Assembly (NCBI GenBank): GCA_019454225.1
Contig: CP075370.1
Span: 3,219,649 to 3,283,648 of the forward strand
DNA: 64,000 bases
Source: Paracoccaceae bacterium
GTDB taxonomy: Bacteria > Pseudomonadota > Alphaproteobacteria > Rhodobacterales > Rhodobacteraceae
Direction: 5' to 3'
Under the pieces are notes generated by a model. That model made no database searches and was not told the DNA's origin. It worked only from the letters and a program-made list of their open reading frames with translations. The translations under genes and the position numbers were made by a program. Of this stretch, positions 7,688-17,942 are shown piece after piece (the first letter of the stretch is position 1; every line of letters begins with the position of its first letter).

Positions 7688-8626
7688 CTAGCGATCGGGC
7701 GCCGGAATCCATTCGGCATCGTCGCCGGGGGGAAGGCGAAACCGGCCATGCGCCCAGTCCCCGGCCCGCCAGGCTTCCTTGGCCGCGTCGATCCGGTCGC
7801 GGGACGAGGCGACAAAGTTCCACCAGATGTAGCGCGGCCCCTCCATGGTCTGCCCGCCCAGCAGCATCAGCCGCGCGCCCTGGTCCCCCGCCTTCAGCGA
7901 GATGCGGTCGCCCGGCCGGAACACCAGCATCCGCCCGGTCTCGAAGCTCTGGCCGCCCACCTGCACCTCGCCAGACAGCACATAGGCGCCCCGGTCCTCA
8001 TGGCCGTCGGGCAGCGGGATCGCCGCGCCGGGGGCCAGCACCGCATCGGCATAGAACACCTCGAACGGCATGGGTACCGGCGCGCGCTCGCCCCAGGCGT
8101 CGCCCAGGATCAGCCGCACCTGCTTCCCCTCGCCCTCCAGGGCGGGAAGCGTCGCCTTGGGCGCGTGGACGAAATCGGCGGGGTCGTCCTCGCGCTCGGC
8201 CGGAAGGGCAAGCCAGGTCTGCAGGCCGAACAGGGCGTGCGGCGCATCGCGCGCCGGGCCGTCCGTGCGTTCGGAATGGGTTATGCCATGCCCGGCCACC
8301 ATCCAGTTCACCGCGCCAGGCTCGATCCACTGATCCGTGCCCAGGCTGTCGCGGTGATGGATGCGGCCCTGCATCAGATAGGTCACCGTGCCAAGCCCGA
8401 TGTGCGGATGCGGCCGCACGTCGATGCCCTGCCCTGTCAGGAACTCGGCCGGGCCCATCTGGTCGAAGAAGATGAACGGGCCGACCATCTGGCGTGCCGC
8501 CGACGGCAGGGCACGGCGCACCTCGAACCCGCCAAGGTCGCGGGCGCGCGGCACGATCACGGTCTCGATCGCGTCCACCGCATCTCCGATCGGGATGTCG
8601 GGGTCGAGCGCGGGGTTCCAGCTCAT
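7688..8626 (-). CDS. Pirin family protein
   Basis: Bicupin of 312 residues. The N-terminal pirin domain has FIFFDQMGPAEF and the metal-binding histidines in RPHPHIGLGTVTYLMQGRI with HSERTDGPARD. The C-terminal pirin_C domain has the cupin turn GHEDRGAYVLSGEV. Bacterial pirins include quercetin dioxygenases and regulators of pyruvate dehydrogenase; the substrate here is not evident. ATG 8626 follows AGGAGG at a spacing of about 6, better than a start 30 bases upstream. Divergent from hisD across a 170-base gap. Confidence 0.92.
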   Translation of the reverse strand: MSWNPALDPDIPIGDAVDAIETVIVPRARDLGGFEVRRALPSAARQMVGPFIFFDQMGPAEFLTGQGIDVRPHPHIGLGTVTYLMQGRIHHRDSLGTDQWIEPGAVNWMVAGHGITHSERTDGPARDAPHALFGLQTWLALPAEREDDPADFVHAPKATLPALEGEGKQVRLILGDAWGERAPVPMPFEVFYADAVLAPGAAIPLPDGHEDRGAYVLSGEVQVGGQSFETGRMLVFRPGDRISLKAGDQGARLMLLGGQTMEGPRYIWWNFVASSRDRIDAAKEAWRAGDWAHGRFRLPPGDDAEWIPAPDR

Positions 8627-8796
8627 CTTCGCCTCCTGCCATTGTGGGTTGCACAAGGATAGCCGTGCGGGCGGCCGATGTCAGCGCAGGCGCCCCGCGC
8701 GGCCCCTGTGCAGGGGGGCACAGGCGGCGGCACGGTGTGCTTCCAACCGGCACGGCGATGGTCTAGGACGCGGGCAATACGTCGAAAGGTCCGCCC

Positions 8797-10098
8797 ATGC
8801 CCGTGTTCCTGTCCACCCTCGATGCCGGTTTCGAACCAGCCTTCGCCCGGCTGCTGGGGGCAAAGCGCGAAGAGGCGCAGGATGTGGACGACACCGTCGC
8901 GGCGATCATCGCCGATGTCCGGGCACGCGGCGATGCCGCGCTGATCGACCTGACCGCCCGCTTCGACCGGTTGACCCTGACCCCCGACCGGCTGGCCTTC
9001 ACGCCCGACGAGATCGCGGCCGAGGTGGCCAGGGTCGATCCTGCCGACCGCGAGGCCATCGACCTCGCCGCCGCCCGGATCCGCGCCTATCACGACCGCC
9101 AGCGCCCCGAGGACGCGATGTGGGAGGATGCCACCGGCGCGCGCCTGGGCTGGCGGTGGACGGCGGTGTCCGCCGCAGGGCTCTATGTGCCGGGGGGGAC
9201 CGCCAGCTATCCGTCCTCGGTCCTGATGAACGCGATCCCTGCGCAGGTCGCGGGCGTGCCACGCCTGGTGATCGCCTGCCCGACGCCGGGGGGCGCAGTG
9301 AACCCGCTGGTGATCTATGCGGCCCAGGTCGCCGGGGTTTCCACGATCTACCGCGTCGGCGGGGCGCAGGCCGTCGCAGCCCTGGCCTGGGGCACCCAGA
9401 CCATCGCCCCGGTGGACAAGATCACCGGCCCCGGCAACGCCTGGGTCGCCGCCGCCAAGCGGCGCGTCTTTGGCCGCGTCGGCATCGACATGATCGCCGG
9501 GCCGTCCGAAATCCTGGTGATCGCCGATGCCGGCAACGATCCCGACTGGATCGCGCTCGACCTGCTGTCGCAGGCCGAACATGACGAAAGCGCGCAAGCC
9601 ATCCTGATCACCACCGACGCCGGGCTGGGGCAGGCCGTGGCGCAGGCGGTCGGGCGGCATCTCGCCACCCTGCCCCGCGCCGCCATCGCGGGCGCGTCAT
9701 GGGCCGCCCACGGCGCGGTGATCGTGGTGCGCGACCTGGCCGAGGCCGCTGCCCTGTCGGACCGGATCGCGCCCGAACACCTGGAACTGATGGTCGACGA
9801 CCCCGAGGCGCTGGCAGCCCGGATCACCCATGCGGGCGCGATCTTCCTGGGCGGCTGGACGCCCGAGGCCATCGGGGATTATGTCGGCGGCCCGAACCAT
9901 GTGCTGCCCACCGCCCGCTCGGCGCGGTTCTCGTCCGGACTTTCGGTGCTCGACTTCATGAAGCGCACCACGCTGGCCCGGATGACCCCAGCCAGCCTCG
10001 CCGCCATCGGCCCGGCCGCCGAACGGCTGGCACTGTCCGAGGGGCTGCACGCCCACGGTCTCAGCGTGACGGCGCGGCTGGGCCGGCTGAACGGCTGA
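8797..10098 (+). CDS. hisD: Histidinol dehydrogenase
   Basis: Catalyses the last two steps of histidine biosynthesis, L-histidinol to L-histidine with 2 NAD+, in the cytoplasm. 433 residues, full length. The conserved core YVPGGTASYPSSVLM, the glycine-rich KITGPGNAWV, the zinc-associated AEHDESAQA and the catalytic IAPEHLEL are all present. An AAAGG precedes ATG 8797 at about 9 bases. In related genomes hisD is followed by UPF0262 and a low-Mr phosphatase; here GST, MAPEG and HxlR genes lie between them. Confidence 0.97.
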   Translation: MPVFLSTLDAGFEPAFARLLGAKREEAQDVDDTVAAIIADVRARGDAALIDLTARFDRLTLTPDRLAFTPDEIAAEVARVDPADREAIDLAAARIRAYHDRQRPEDAMWEDATGARLGWRWTAVSAAGLYVPGGTASYPSSVLMNAIPAQVAGVPRLVIACPTPGGAVNPLVIYAAQVAGVSTIYRVGGAQAVAALAWGTQTIAPVDKITGPGNAWVAAAKRRVFGRVGIDMIAGPSEILVIADAGNDPDWIALDLLSQAEHDESAQAILITTDAGLGQAVAQAVGRHLATLPRAAIAGASWAAHGAVIVVRDLAEAAALSDRIAPEHLELMVDDPEALAARITHAGAIFLGGWTPEAIGDYVGGPNHVLPTARSARFSSGLSVLDFMKRTTLARMTPASLAAIGPAAERLALSEGLHAHGLSVTARLGRLNG

Positions 10099-10196
10099 AC
10101 ACCCGGCAATCGCCGCTGTTCACCGCAGCACCCGATCCGCTACGCTCGCCAGGCCGGGAACCAGCCGTCGCCCGGCACGCAGGAGCACAGCGACCG

Positions 10197-10850
10197 ATGA
10201 CCGCAGTTCTCTACTACTCGCGCAATCCGAACCCGCGGCTGGCGGTCGCGGTGGCCCGATACCTGAATGCACCGGTCACGCTGGAATGGGCTGCCCCCTT
10301 CCATCCGGACCACGCGGCCCGCTTCCGTGCCCTCAACCCCACCCAGCGCATTCCGATCCTTGTCGAGGACGGCGACAGCCTCTGGGAGGCCGACGCCATC
10401 GCCTGCCGCCTGTCGCAGATGACGGGGGCCGAGTTCTGGCGCGGCGGGTCGGCCCTGCCGGACATGATCCGCTGGATCAGCTGGGGCAAGGAGACCTTCG
10501 TGCGTGCCTGCGACATGGTGCAGTTCGAGCGCGGAACGAAGCGGCGCTATGATCTCGGGCCATCCGACCCGGCGTTGGAGGCCGAGGGGCTGGCGCGGTT
10601 CCATGAGGCGGCCGCGGTGCTGGAGAACCATCTTCGGCGGCGCGACTGGCTGGTCGGCGACAGCCCCAGCCATGCCGATTTCCGCATGGCGAGCTTTCTG
10701 CCCTTCAACGATGTGATGGGCCTGCCGCTGGCCGACTATCCCGCGCTGGCCGCCTGGGAGCGGCGGCTGGGCGCCCTGCCCTTCTGGGACGACCCCTTCG
10801 CCGGGCTGCAGGCGCCCGCGCTGCCGCCCGTCACGCCCCATCGTGGCTGA
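10197..10850 (+). CDS. Glutathione S-transferase family protein
   Basis: 217 residues with an N-terminal thioredoxin fold (about 1-77; NPTQRIPILVEDGDSLWEA is the cis-proline/gamma-glutamyl binding region) and an all-helical C-terminal domain with the N-capping motif SPSHADFRMAS. A tyrosine pair follows at residues 6-7. Role likely in conjugation or redox housekeeping, substrate unknown. ATG 10197 has AGGAG upstream; the frame is open far into hisD but those starts are rejected because they overlap hisD. Confidence 0.88.
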   Translation: MTAVLYYSRNPNPRLAVAVARYLNAPVTLEWAAPFHPDHAARFRALNPTQRIPILVEDGDSLWEADAIACRLSQMTGAEFWRGGSALPDMIRWISWGKETFVRACDMVQFERGTKRRYDLGPSDPALEAEGLARFHEAAAVLENHLRRRDWLVGDSPSHADFRMASFLPFNDVMGLPLADYPALAAWERRLGALPFWDDPFAGLQAPALPPVTPHRG

Positions 10851-10869
10851 AACGGGCGGCGCTGCGGTG

Positions 10870-11265
10870 CTAGATCAGCGCCGCGACCAGCGCCGCGGCG
10901 GCCAGCGAAAGACTGGTGTGCTGCAGGATCATGGCGAAGATCCGCAGCGGCACGCGGGCGTCATCGGGCATCGACAGCGCATGTGCCAGCCGGGCCACAA
11001 GGAAGGCCCCCGCCGCCGCCCAGCCCACAGCCGCCCCATAGCCTGCCAGATGCAGCGCCAGCACCGTGACCAGCATCACCGGCGCATATTCGGCAAAATT
11101 GCCATGCGCCCGCATCCGGCGCAGCAGCAGCGCATCGCCGCAATCGCCCAGCGTCGAATTGGGCAGCACGAATCGGCGCAGCGAGACGCGCAGGCCAAGG
11201 ACCGTCAGCATCACGCCGAAGGCCGCCGTCAGGGCAAGGAAGGGCGCAAGTCCGGGCGTGATCAT
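10870..11265 (-). CDS. MAPEG family membrane protein
   Basis: 131-residue integral membrane protein with four hydrophobic segments, of the MAPEG family (membrane-associated proteins in eicosanoid and glutathione metabolism). Conserved features are LRVSLRRF, RAHGNFAEYAPVML and ARLAHAL. Bacterial members are probably glutathione-dependent or structural; the activity is unknown. ATG 11265 has GGAGCC at a good distance. Divergently arranged with an HxlR regulator, which is a common pairing and suggests local control. Confidence 0.88.
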   Translation of the reverse strand: MITPGLAPFLALTAAFGVMLTVLGLRVSLRRFVLPNSTLGDCGDALLLRRMRAHGNFAEYAPVMLVTVLALHLAGYGAAVGWAAAGAFLVARLAHALSMPDDARVPLRIFAMILQHTSLSLAAAALVAALI

Positions 11266-11278
11266 CGAGGCTCCTTCG

Positions 11279-11302
11279 GTTACTATCGAATTCGAAGTTA
11301 CT
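11279..11302. promoter_or_regulatory. Operator candidate between MAPEG gene and HxlR regulator
   Basis: The 58-base divergent gap has a direct repeat GTTACT (11279-11284 and 11297-11302, 18 bases apart) flanking a perfect 10-base palindrome TCGAATTCGA (11286-11295). Divergent HxlR regulators generally bind their own intergenic region; the assignment is by position. Confidence 0.4.
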
Positions 11303-11323
11303 TGTTCCGGTCTGAAAGTCACC

Positions 11324-11698
11324 ATGGAATCCTTCCGCTCGCCCTGCCCTGTCGCCAGTTTTCTGGACCTGTTCGGCGATCGCTGGACCCTGCTTGTGCT
11401 GCGCGATCTGGCAACGGGCAAGTCGCGCTTTGCCGAGTTCGAAGCCAGTCCCGAACGGATCGCGCCCAGCCTGCTGGCCGACCGGATGCGGCGGCTCGAG
11501 ACGCTGGGGCTGGTCACGCGCGTGGCCTATTCGCAACGCCCCCCGCGCCACGCCTACCGCCTGACGCCAAAGGGCGAAAGCCTGCGGCCGGTGATCGTGG
11601 CCATGGGCCTGTGGGCCCAGGACAATCTGCCGGGACGCTGGCGGATGCCGGAACGCTTCGCCACACCGCCGCCCGCTGCGGCATCCGGCCCGGACTGA
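11324..11698 (+). CDS. HxlR-family winged-helix regulator
   Basis: 124-residue MarR-like winged-helix regulator of the HxlR/YtfH family. It starts with the typical CPVASFLDLFGDRWTLLVLRDL, followed by the helix-turn-helix region PSLLADRMRRLETLGLV and the wing RHAYRLTPKGE. The cysteine at residue 7 is the one that often senses thiol-reactive or aldehyde stress in this family. It faces the MAPEG gene, which is the most likely target. ATG 11324 is chosen because the family core begins within ten residues; the upstream frame runs into the MAPEG gene. Confidence 0.92.
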   Translation: MESFRSPCPVASFLDLFGDRWTLLVLRDLATGKSRFAEFEASPERIAPSLLADRMRRLETLGLVTRVAYSQRPPRHAYRLTPKGESLRPVIVAMGLWAQDNLPGRWRMPERFATPPPAAASGPD

Positions 11699-11769
11699 AC
11701 CCTTGAACGGTGCGGAACCATCGTGCATGACGATTCGGCGGGAGGAAGCCGCAAGAGGATCACGCCCCC

Positions 11770-12246
11770 ATGACGCGCATCTGCAACATCGAGATCGACG
11801 AGCGCGGCCTTGCCCGCCCGACGCCCGAGATCGAGCAGGAGCGGCGCGTGGCGATCTTTGACCTGCTCGAGGAAAACCGCTTCGAGTTGCCCCCCCGCGA
11901 CGGGCGCACCCCGCCGCCCGGCCCCTACCGGCTGGGCCTTGCCATCCGCGACGGCAGGCTGGTGTTCGACATCGCCACCGAGGCCGAGGCGAAGGTCACC
12001 GAATTCCACCTTTCGCTCGGCCCGTTCCGGCAGGTGGTGAAGGACTACTTCCAGATCTGCGAAAGCTATTTCGACGCGGTGAAGCGGCTGCCTCCCAGCC
12101 AGATCGAGGCCATCGACATGGCCCGCCGGGGCATCCACAACGAAGGCGCACGGGTCCTGCAGGAACGGCTCGAGGGCAAGGCGTTGGTCGACACCGACAC
12201 CGCGCGCCGTCTGTTCACGCTGATCTGCGTGCTGCACTGGGGCTGA
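11770..12246 (+). CDS. UPF0262 family protein
   Basis: 158-residue conserved alphaproteobacterial protein of unknown function, recognised by the opening IEIDERG, the conserved block FHLSLGPFRQVVKDYFQICESYF and the acidic/hydrophobic end LFTLICVLHWG. It regularly lies close to hisD and a low-molecular-weight phosphatase gene, as here: the phosphatase starts two bases after its stop, so the two are probably one operon. No catalytic motif is visible. Confidence 0.9.
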   Translation: MTRICNIEIDERGLARPTPEIEQERRVAIFDLLEENRFELPPRDGRTPPPGPYRLGLAIRDGRLVFDIATEAEAKVTEFHLSLGPFRQVVKDYFQICESYFDAVKRLPPSQIEAIDMARRGIHNEGARVLQERLEGKALVDTDTARRLFTLICVLHWG

Positions 12247-12248
12247 GG

Positions 12249-12710
12249 ATGGGCGGCTTTCCGACATCGGTTCTGTTCTGCTGCGATCACAACGCCGTCC
12301 GTTCCCCCATGGCCGAGGGCCTGATGAAGAAACTCTACGGCCAGCGCGCCTATGTGCAGTCGGCCGGCGTGACCAACGACATGGAGATCGACGGCTTCTC
12401 CATCGCGGTCTGCAAGGAGATGGGGATCGAACTGTCGCGCCACCGGTCCCGCAGCTTCGAAGAGATGCAGGACATGGGCGACGCCCTGTCGCAGTTCGAC
12501 CTGATCGTCGCCCTCTCCCCGGCAAGCCAGCGTCAGGCGCTCGACCTGACCCGGTTCCACCATCTCGACATCGAATACTGGCCGATCCTCGACCCCACCG
12601 CCATCGGCGAGGGGCGCGAGGCCAAGCTTGCGGCCTATCGCCAGGCCCGCGACCAGATCCGCGACCGCATGATCGCCCGCTTCGGCCCGCCCGAGGCCGA
12701 CGCGGCCTGA
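12249..12710 (+). CDS. Low-molecular-weight protein-tyrosine-phosphatase family protein
   Basis: 153 residues with the P-loop CX5R(S) as CDHNAVRS near residue 12 and the general-acid aspartate in WPILDPT near residue 113. This fits LMW phosphatases and the related arsenate reductases; the absence of extra redox cysteines near the C-terminus argues for a phosphatase. It follows UPF0262 after two bases and is likely co-transcribed with it. Substrate unknown. Confidence 0.88.
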   Translation: MGGFPTSVLFCCDHNAVRSPMAEGLMKKLYGQRAYVQSAGVTNDMEIDGFSIAVCKEMGIELSRHRSRSFEEMQDMGDALSQFDLIVALSPASQRQALDLTRFHHLDIEYWPILDPTAIGEGREAKLAAYRQARDQIRDRMIARFGPPEADAA

Positions 12711-12728
12711 CGCGCGGCGCCCCGGCGC

Positions 12729-13202
12729 TCAGCGCAGGATGGTCTCCAGCGGGTCATAGCCCAGGGCCATGCCTCCCCCGCCGCCCCAGGCGGCATGGGG
12801 CAGGCTGTCGGGCTTGAAGCGCAGTCCCGCCATGTCGTCCCGGGTGGCCCAGCGGCGGCGCGTGACCACCCCCTCGGGGTCGCGCGCGTCGGGGGGCAGG
12901 TCGTCATCGACCAGCCCGGCCAGGATCCGCGCGCGAAAGAACACCTCGACCTGATGGAAGCCGCGAAGCGGGTCGTGGAACTCGTTGATCAGCCGGGGCG
13001 GACCCACCGCCACCGTCAGGCCGGTTTCCTCGGCCACCTCGCGGATCAGGTTGTCGGGCAGCGACTGCCCCGCCTCGACCCCGCCGCCGGGCGCGCACCA
13101 CAGGTCGGAACCCGTCGCCTCCGGCCAGGCGTTCACCAGCAGCAGGCGGTCATGGTGCAGGATGATGGCCCGGACGGCCAGGCGAACGGAACGCTGCGGC
13201 AT
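12729..13202 (-). CDS. Nudix hydrolase
   Basis: 157-residue Nudix-fold hydrolase that should split a nucleoside diphosphate linked to another group. The Nudix box covers [20 protein letters not shown] plus the following ETGL; the catalytic REVxEE core is intact but the first glutamate of the signature (GX5E) is Q. An aromatic/charged C-terminal part follows. ATG 13202 gives a start a few residues before the first strand ([10 protein letters not shown]). Divergent from a lipase-like gene over 63 bases, convergent with the phosphatase gene. Substrate not predictable. Confidence 0.88.
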   Translation of the reverse strand: MPQRSVRLAVRAIILHHDRLLLVNAWPEATGSDLWCAPGGGVEAGQSLPDNLIREVAEETGLTVAVGPPRLINEFHDPLRGFHQVEVFFRARILAGLVDDDLPPDARDPEGVVTRRRWATRDDMAGLRFKPDSLPHAAWGGGGGMALGYDPLETILR

Positions 13203-13265
13203 CGCGCGACCGTGACGCCGCGTCGGGGCTTTGTCCAGCGGGCGCCCCGACCTATCATCCGCGAC

Positions 13266-14021
13266 ATGAGGCGCCTGTCCGATATCGCCCCCGCGCTCGC
13301 CTTCGTGGCGACCGCTGCCCTCGCCCCCGTGCCCGCAACGGCGCAGGACGGCGATTGCGTCGTGCTGCTGCACGGGCTGGCGCGCGGCCCGGGGTCGATG
13401 GCGCTGATGGCGCATGTCCTCGAACGGCAGGGCTATCGCGTGGTGAACCGCGGCTATCCCTCGACCCGGGCGCCGGTGGTGGACCTCGTGCGCGACCATG
13501 TCGGCCCGGCAATTTCCGCCTGCGGCGACGCCCGGGTTCACATCGTGTCGCATTCGCTGGGCGGCATTCTGGCGCGGCACTGGCTGGCCGAAAACCGCCC
13601 GGCCCGGCTTGGGCATGTGGTGATGCTGGGGCCACCGAACCACGGGTCGGAACTGGTCGACGAACTCGCGGGCCTGCCACCCTTCGACTGGGTGAACGGC
13701 CCGGCGGGGCAGGAACTCGGCACCGGTCCCGCCTCGCTGCCCAACCGGCTGCCGCCGCCCGACTACACGGTCGGCGTGATCGCAGGCTCCCGCTCGCTCA
13801 ATCCCGCCTATTCGGCGCTGATCGAGGGGCCGGACGACGGCAAGGTCTCGGTCGCCTCCACCATGCTGGACGGCATGGCCGATCACCTGACCCTGCCGGT
13901 GTCGCATACCTTCATGATGCTGAACCCCACCGTCATCGCCCAGACGCTGGCCTTCCTGCGCGACGGCCGGTTCGCCCGTGACGGCGGCATGGTCCGCGCG
14001 GCCTCATCGCCGCGCGGCTGA
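13266..14021 (+). CDS. Exported alpha/beta hydrolase, lipase-like
   Basis: 251 residues with a Sec signal peptide ([20 protein letters not shown] then cleavage after ATA). The fold is alpha/beta hydrolase: oxyanion HGLARG, nucleophile elbow SHSLGG, acid probably in the [11 protein letters not shown] region, and histidine in PVSHTFMM. It resembles periplasmic triacylglycerol-lipase/acetyltransferase-like proteins (PF07819/LipA-like). Substrate unknown; probably an ester or lipid in the periplasm. Confidence 0.82.
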   Translation: MRRLSDIAPALAFVATAALAPVPATAQDGDCVVLLHGLARGPGSMALMAHVLERQGYRVVNRGYPSTRAPVVDLVRDHVGPAISACGDARVHIVSHSLGGILARHWLAENRPARLGHVVMLGPPNHGSELVDELAGLPPFDWVNGPAGQELGTGPASLPNRLPPPDYTVGVIAGSRSLNPAYSALIEGPDDGKVSVASTMLDGMADHLTLPVSHTFMMLNPTVIAQTLAFLRDGRFARDGGMVRAASSPRG

Positions 14022-14032
14022 CCGCGCCCGCG

Positions 14033-14374
14033 TCAGTCGAAGACCAGCGGCGGGTAGTGCCCGGTCCACCAGCCATGGTCACTGGACAGCCGGATGCCGA
14101 ACAGGCCGATCCCGGCCAGCACCCCGGCCAGGATCAGCAGCCGCATCACCGGCGACCAGCCGCCCTCGGGGCGCACGCCCTTCGCCAGACCGGTCAGCAT
14201 CGCGGCAAGAAGCAGGGTGATCGCCCCATCCAGGCCCATGCTGAACATCTGGTAGAACCGTGGCGGGAACTCCGTGCCCGGAACCGTCGCGCGATAGGCC
14301 AGCGTGACGATCAGGTACAGCGACATGAAGACGGGGACGAACCGGTTCAGGCGGGACGGTGCAGGCTGGGCCAT
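14033..14374 (-). CDS. Small integral membrane protein, unknown
   Basis: 113 residues with three hydrophobic stretches (about 12-28, 48-66 and 77-98) and a short tail. No known family motif was recognised. Start ATG 14374; an upstream in-frame start at 14410 would add a non-hydrophobic leader. It is convergent with the lipase-like gene and lies just downstream of the groEL terminator. Confidence 0.6.
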   Translation of the reverse strand: MAQPAPSRLNRFVPVFMSLYLIVTLAYRATVPGTEFPPRFYQMFSMGLDGAITLLLAAMLTGLAKGVRPEGGWSPVMRLLILAGVLAGIGLFGIRLSSDHGWWTGHYPPLVFD

Positions 14375-14463
14375 GGCGAAAATCCTTGCTGAAATGCCGC
14401 AGCGTCGCACCGCGGGGCCCGCCGGTCAATCGGTGCCGCCGCACCGGGCCACCGCACCGCATG

Positions 14464-14493
14464 AAAAAGGGGCGGCCCCTGGGCCGCCCCTTT
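14464..14493 (-). terminator. Rho-independent terminator of groESL
   Basis: On the minus strand a perfect 10-bp stem GGGGCGGCCC / GGGCCGCCCC with a two-base centre, ending in five T. It begins about 25 bases beyond the groL stop codon. Confidence 0.9.
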
Positions 14494-14515
14494 CCGAAAG
14501 CTGTGGCAGGGTCGA

Positions 14516-16493
<1,978 letters not shown>

Positions 16494-16528
16494 CTGAGAA
16501 CACTCCCTAGGTTCCAGGTTGAATTTCG

Positions 16529-16555
16529 TTGTCACTCACCTCGGTCGAGTGCCAA
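16529..16555 (-). promoter_or_regulatory. CIRCE element (HrcA operator) of groESL
   Basis: On the minus strand TTGGCACTC-N9-GAGTGACAA, against the consensus TTAGCACTC-N9-GAGTGCTAA. Located between the groESL -10 box and groS, the standard place. HrcA would repress here until heat or folding stress titrates GroEL. Confidence 0.95.
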
Positions 16556-16563
16556 CGTCGCCG

Positions 16564-16592
16564 GAGATAGGCAAGGCAGCGGCGCGTGTCAA
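16564..16592 (-). promoter_or_regulatory. groESL promoter
   Basis: On the minus strand TTGACA (16592-16587), a 17-base spacer, and TATCTC (16569-16564), directly upstream of the CIRCE inverted repeat. This is the best sigma-70-type promoter in the window. Confidence 0.85.
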
Positions 16593-16806
16593 GCGCGCCC
16601 GGCGCGATTCCGCGCAGGCGCCGGGCCATGGCACGGGCCGACCGGGGCGCCGTGCGGCGGCCCGTATTGCCTTTGCAAACGTCAAAAAACGAACGCGACG
16701 GCACGCCACCCCGATTCCGAACTTGCCCCAGATGCCGGGCGGGTCCTATCGTCCCGCGGCGACCCTGCCGAATTGCGTTTCATGTCCCGAACAAAGGAAT
16801 AGACTC

Positions 16807-17103
16807 ATGGCCGACGTTACGCTTGCGCCTTGCTGCGTGGATGCGATGAAGAAAATCCAGAAATGCATCGAACTGTCCGACAATGCCCAGAAGTTCCCCG
16901 AGATCATGAAGATCTTCGCCAAGGGCGCCAAGGGCCCGGCCAAGGTTCCGGTCAAGCTTTATGTCGATCTGGCCAAGGCGGTCAGCGCCGGCGGGATCAA
17001 GATCACGAACAAGCGCGCGATCCGCGCAATTGCCGAACAGGAGCTTGGCAATACGCACACCGGCCCGCAGGCCGATTTCTGGGGCGGCATGGCGGGGCTC
17101 TGA
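16807..17103 (+). CDS. Hypothetical protein, 98 aa
   Basis: Small protein of unknown function, helical, with an N-terminal CC pair (LAPCCVDAMKKIQKC) and a basic middle section (KIFAKGAKGPAKVPVK). No membrane segment or export signal. AAAGGA lies about 9 bases before ATG 16807 and codon use matches the neighbours, so it is probably real. It is divergent from groESL across ~200 bases. No function can be offered. Confidence 0.7.
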   Translation: MADVTLAPCCVDAMKKIQKCIELSDNAQKFPEIMKIFAKGAKGPAKVPVKLYVDLAKAVSAGGIKITNKRAIRAIAEQELGNTHTGPQADFWGGMAGL

Positions 17104-17158
17104 CCGCCGGCCGGATTGCCGCCTTCCACCGGGCGGCAACCCGACGGGCACCGGGGCG

Positions 17159-17485
17159 TCAGTCCTTGGCGCCCCGGCGTCCGGGGGCGCCCTGGTCCAG
17201 CTTCAGCCGCTTCAGCGCGGCCTCGGTCTCTTTCAGCACCAGTTTCTTGACCTGGGCATCCTTTGCCGCCGCCGCCGCGGCCGCGGTGGCCAGCTTGTCG
17301 GGCGAATCGTCGGGCCTGGCCGATGGTAGCACCGCACTGGTGCCCGCCTTCAGCATCTCCTCATAGACCTTCGAGGCCATCTCCGTCAGGACCCGCACCT
17401 GATCCTTCTTGGACAGCGTGTTCGACTTGCCCATCACCGACTTGATGGCATCGGGCAACAGGTTCACCTCCATCTCGTGGCGCAT
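17159..17485 (-). CDS. Hypothetical protein, 108 aa, possibly the 3' part of a frameshifted gene
   Basis: Helical, highly charged protein with an alanine-rich linker (eight A in a row near residue 70) and a basic tail (RRGAKD). No recognised domain. Starts possible at 17485 (MRHEMEV) or 17473. The open frame continues upstream as PERSGLIK before the ATG, and a 23-codon ORF with a very good ribosome site ends just upstream in another frame, so the true product may be about 131 residues if one base has been lost or gained, or if a +1 shift occurs at the TGA. Confidence 0.55.
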   Translation of the reverse strand: MRHEMEVNLLPDAIKSVMGKSNTLSKKDQVRVLTEMASKVYEEMLKAGTSAVLPSARPDDSPDKLATAAAAAAAKDAQVKKLVLKETEAALKRLKLDQGAPGRRGAKD

Positions 17486-17504
17486 CTTGATCAGCCCGCT
17501 GCGC

Positions 17505-17576
17505 TCAGGTGTTGTTCGGCGGCTTGGGCGCCCCCTTCACGGCCAGGCCCACCGCACCCTTCAGAATCTCGGTCAT
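17505..17576 (-). CDS. Small ORF, 23 aa, directly upstream of the 108-aa ORF
   Basis: Starts MTEILKGAVGLAVKGAP and ends at TGA 17507-17505. TGGAGG sits 7 bases before the ATG, one of the best ribosome sites in this area, which suggests translation starts here. Either a leader peptide or the true N-terminus of the 108-residue protein in a shifted frame. Confidence 0.4.
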   Translation of the reverse strand: MTEILKGAVGLAVKGAPKPPNNT

Positions 17577-17942
17577 CAATTGCCTCCACATGCGGCCAAA
17601 GCCGCAAGACACCTGTCCAACGAATGCACCGAGATCCCCGGCGCCACCGGATCGCCTGCCGGAAAACCGCTGCGGACCGGACGGAGATTGAAGCCGCCAA
17701 TTCCATTCCGATGATGCGCGGGGCCAAAACCCATGACGCGTTTTCCGAAACCGCTGCGACAGCCGCAGAACGCCGACACCCTCTCAGTGGGCGAAACTAT
17801 GAAGATGCCTCTGCGGGCATAAAGCTGAATCTTCCGTTCGGCATTCCCCCCTCGGTTGTGCATTCGTGACCGGCGGCGCCTTGGCATGGCCCGGTCCCCG
17901 TGGCAGGGTTCACCCCGTCCCCGATCCAAGGTGCCCCGCCCC
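17577..17942. other. Intergenic stretch, 366 bases, no gene seen
   Basis: Between the small ORF at 17505-17576 and the GumN-like gene. All frames carry stops or unlikely composition, no RNA gene or strong hairpin was seen. It should hold the start regions of both divergent genes, but no convincing -35/-10 pair was found. Confidence 0.5.

Noticed and set aside
9699..10196. N-terminal extension of the GST within hisD
   Set aside because: It overlaps hisD in another frame; the thioredoxin fold starts right after ATG 10197, which has AGGAG upstream.
16512..16704. Small minus-strand ORF over the groESL promoter
   Set aside because: It would cover the promoter and CIRCE element; no ribosome site and no conserved look.
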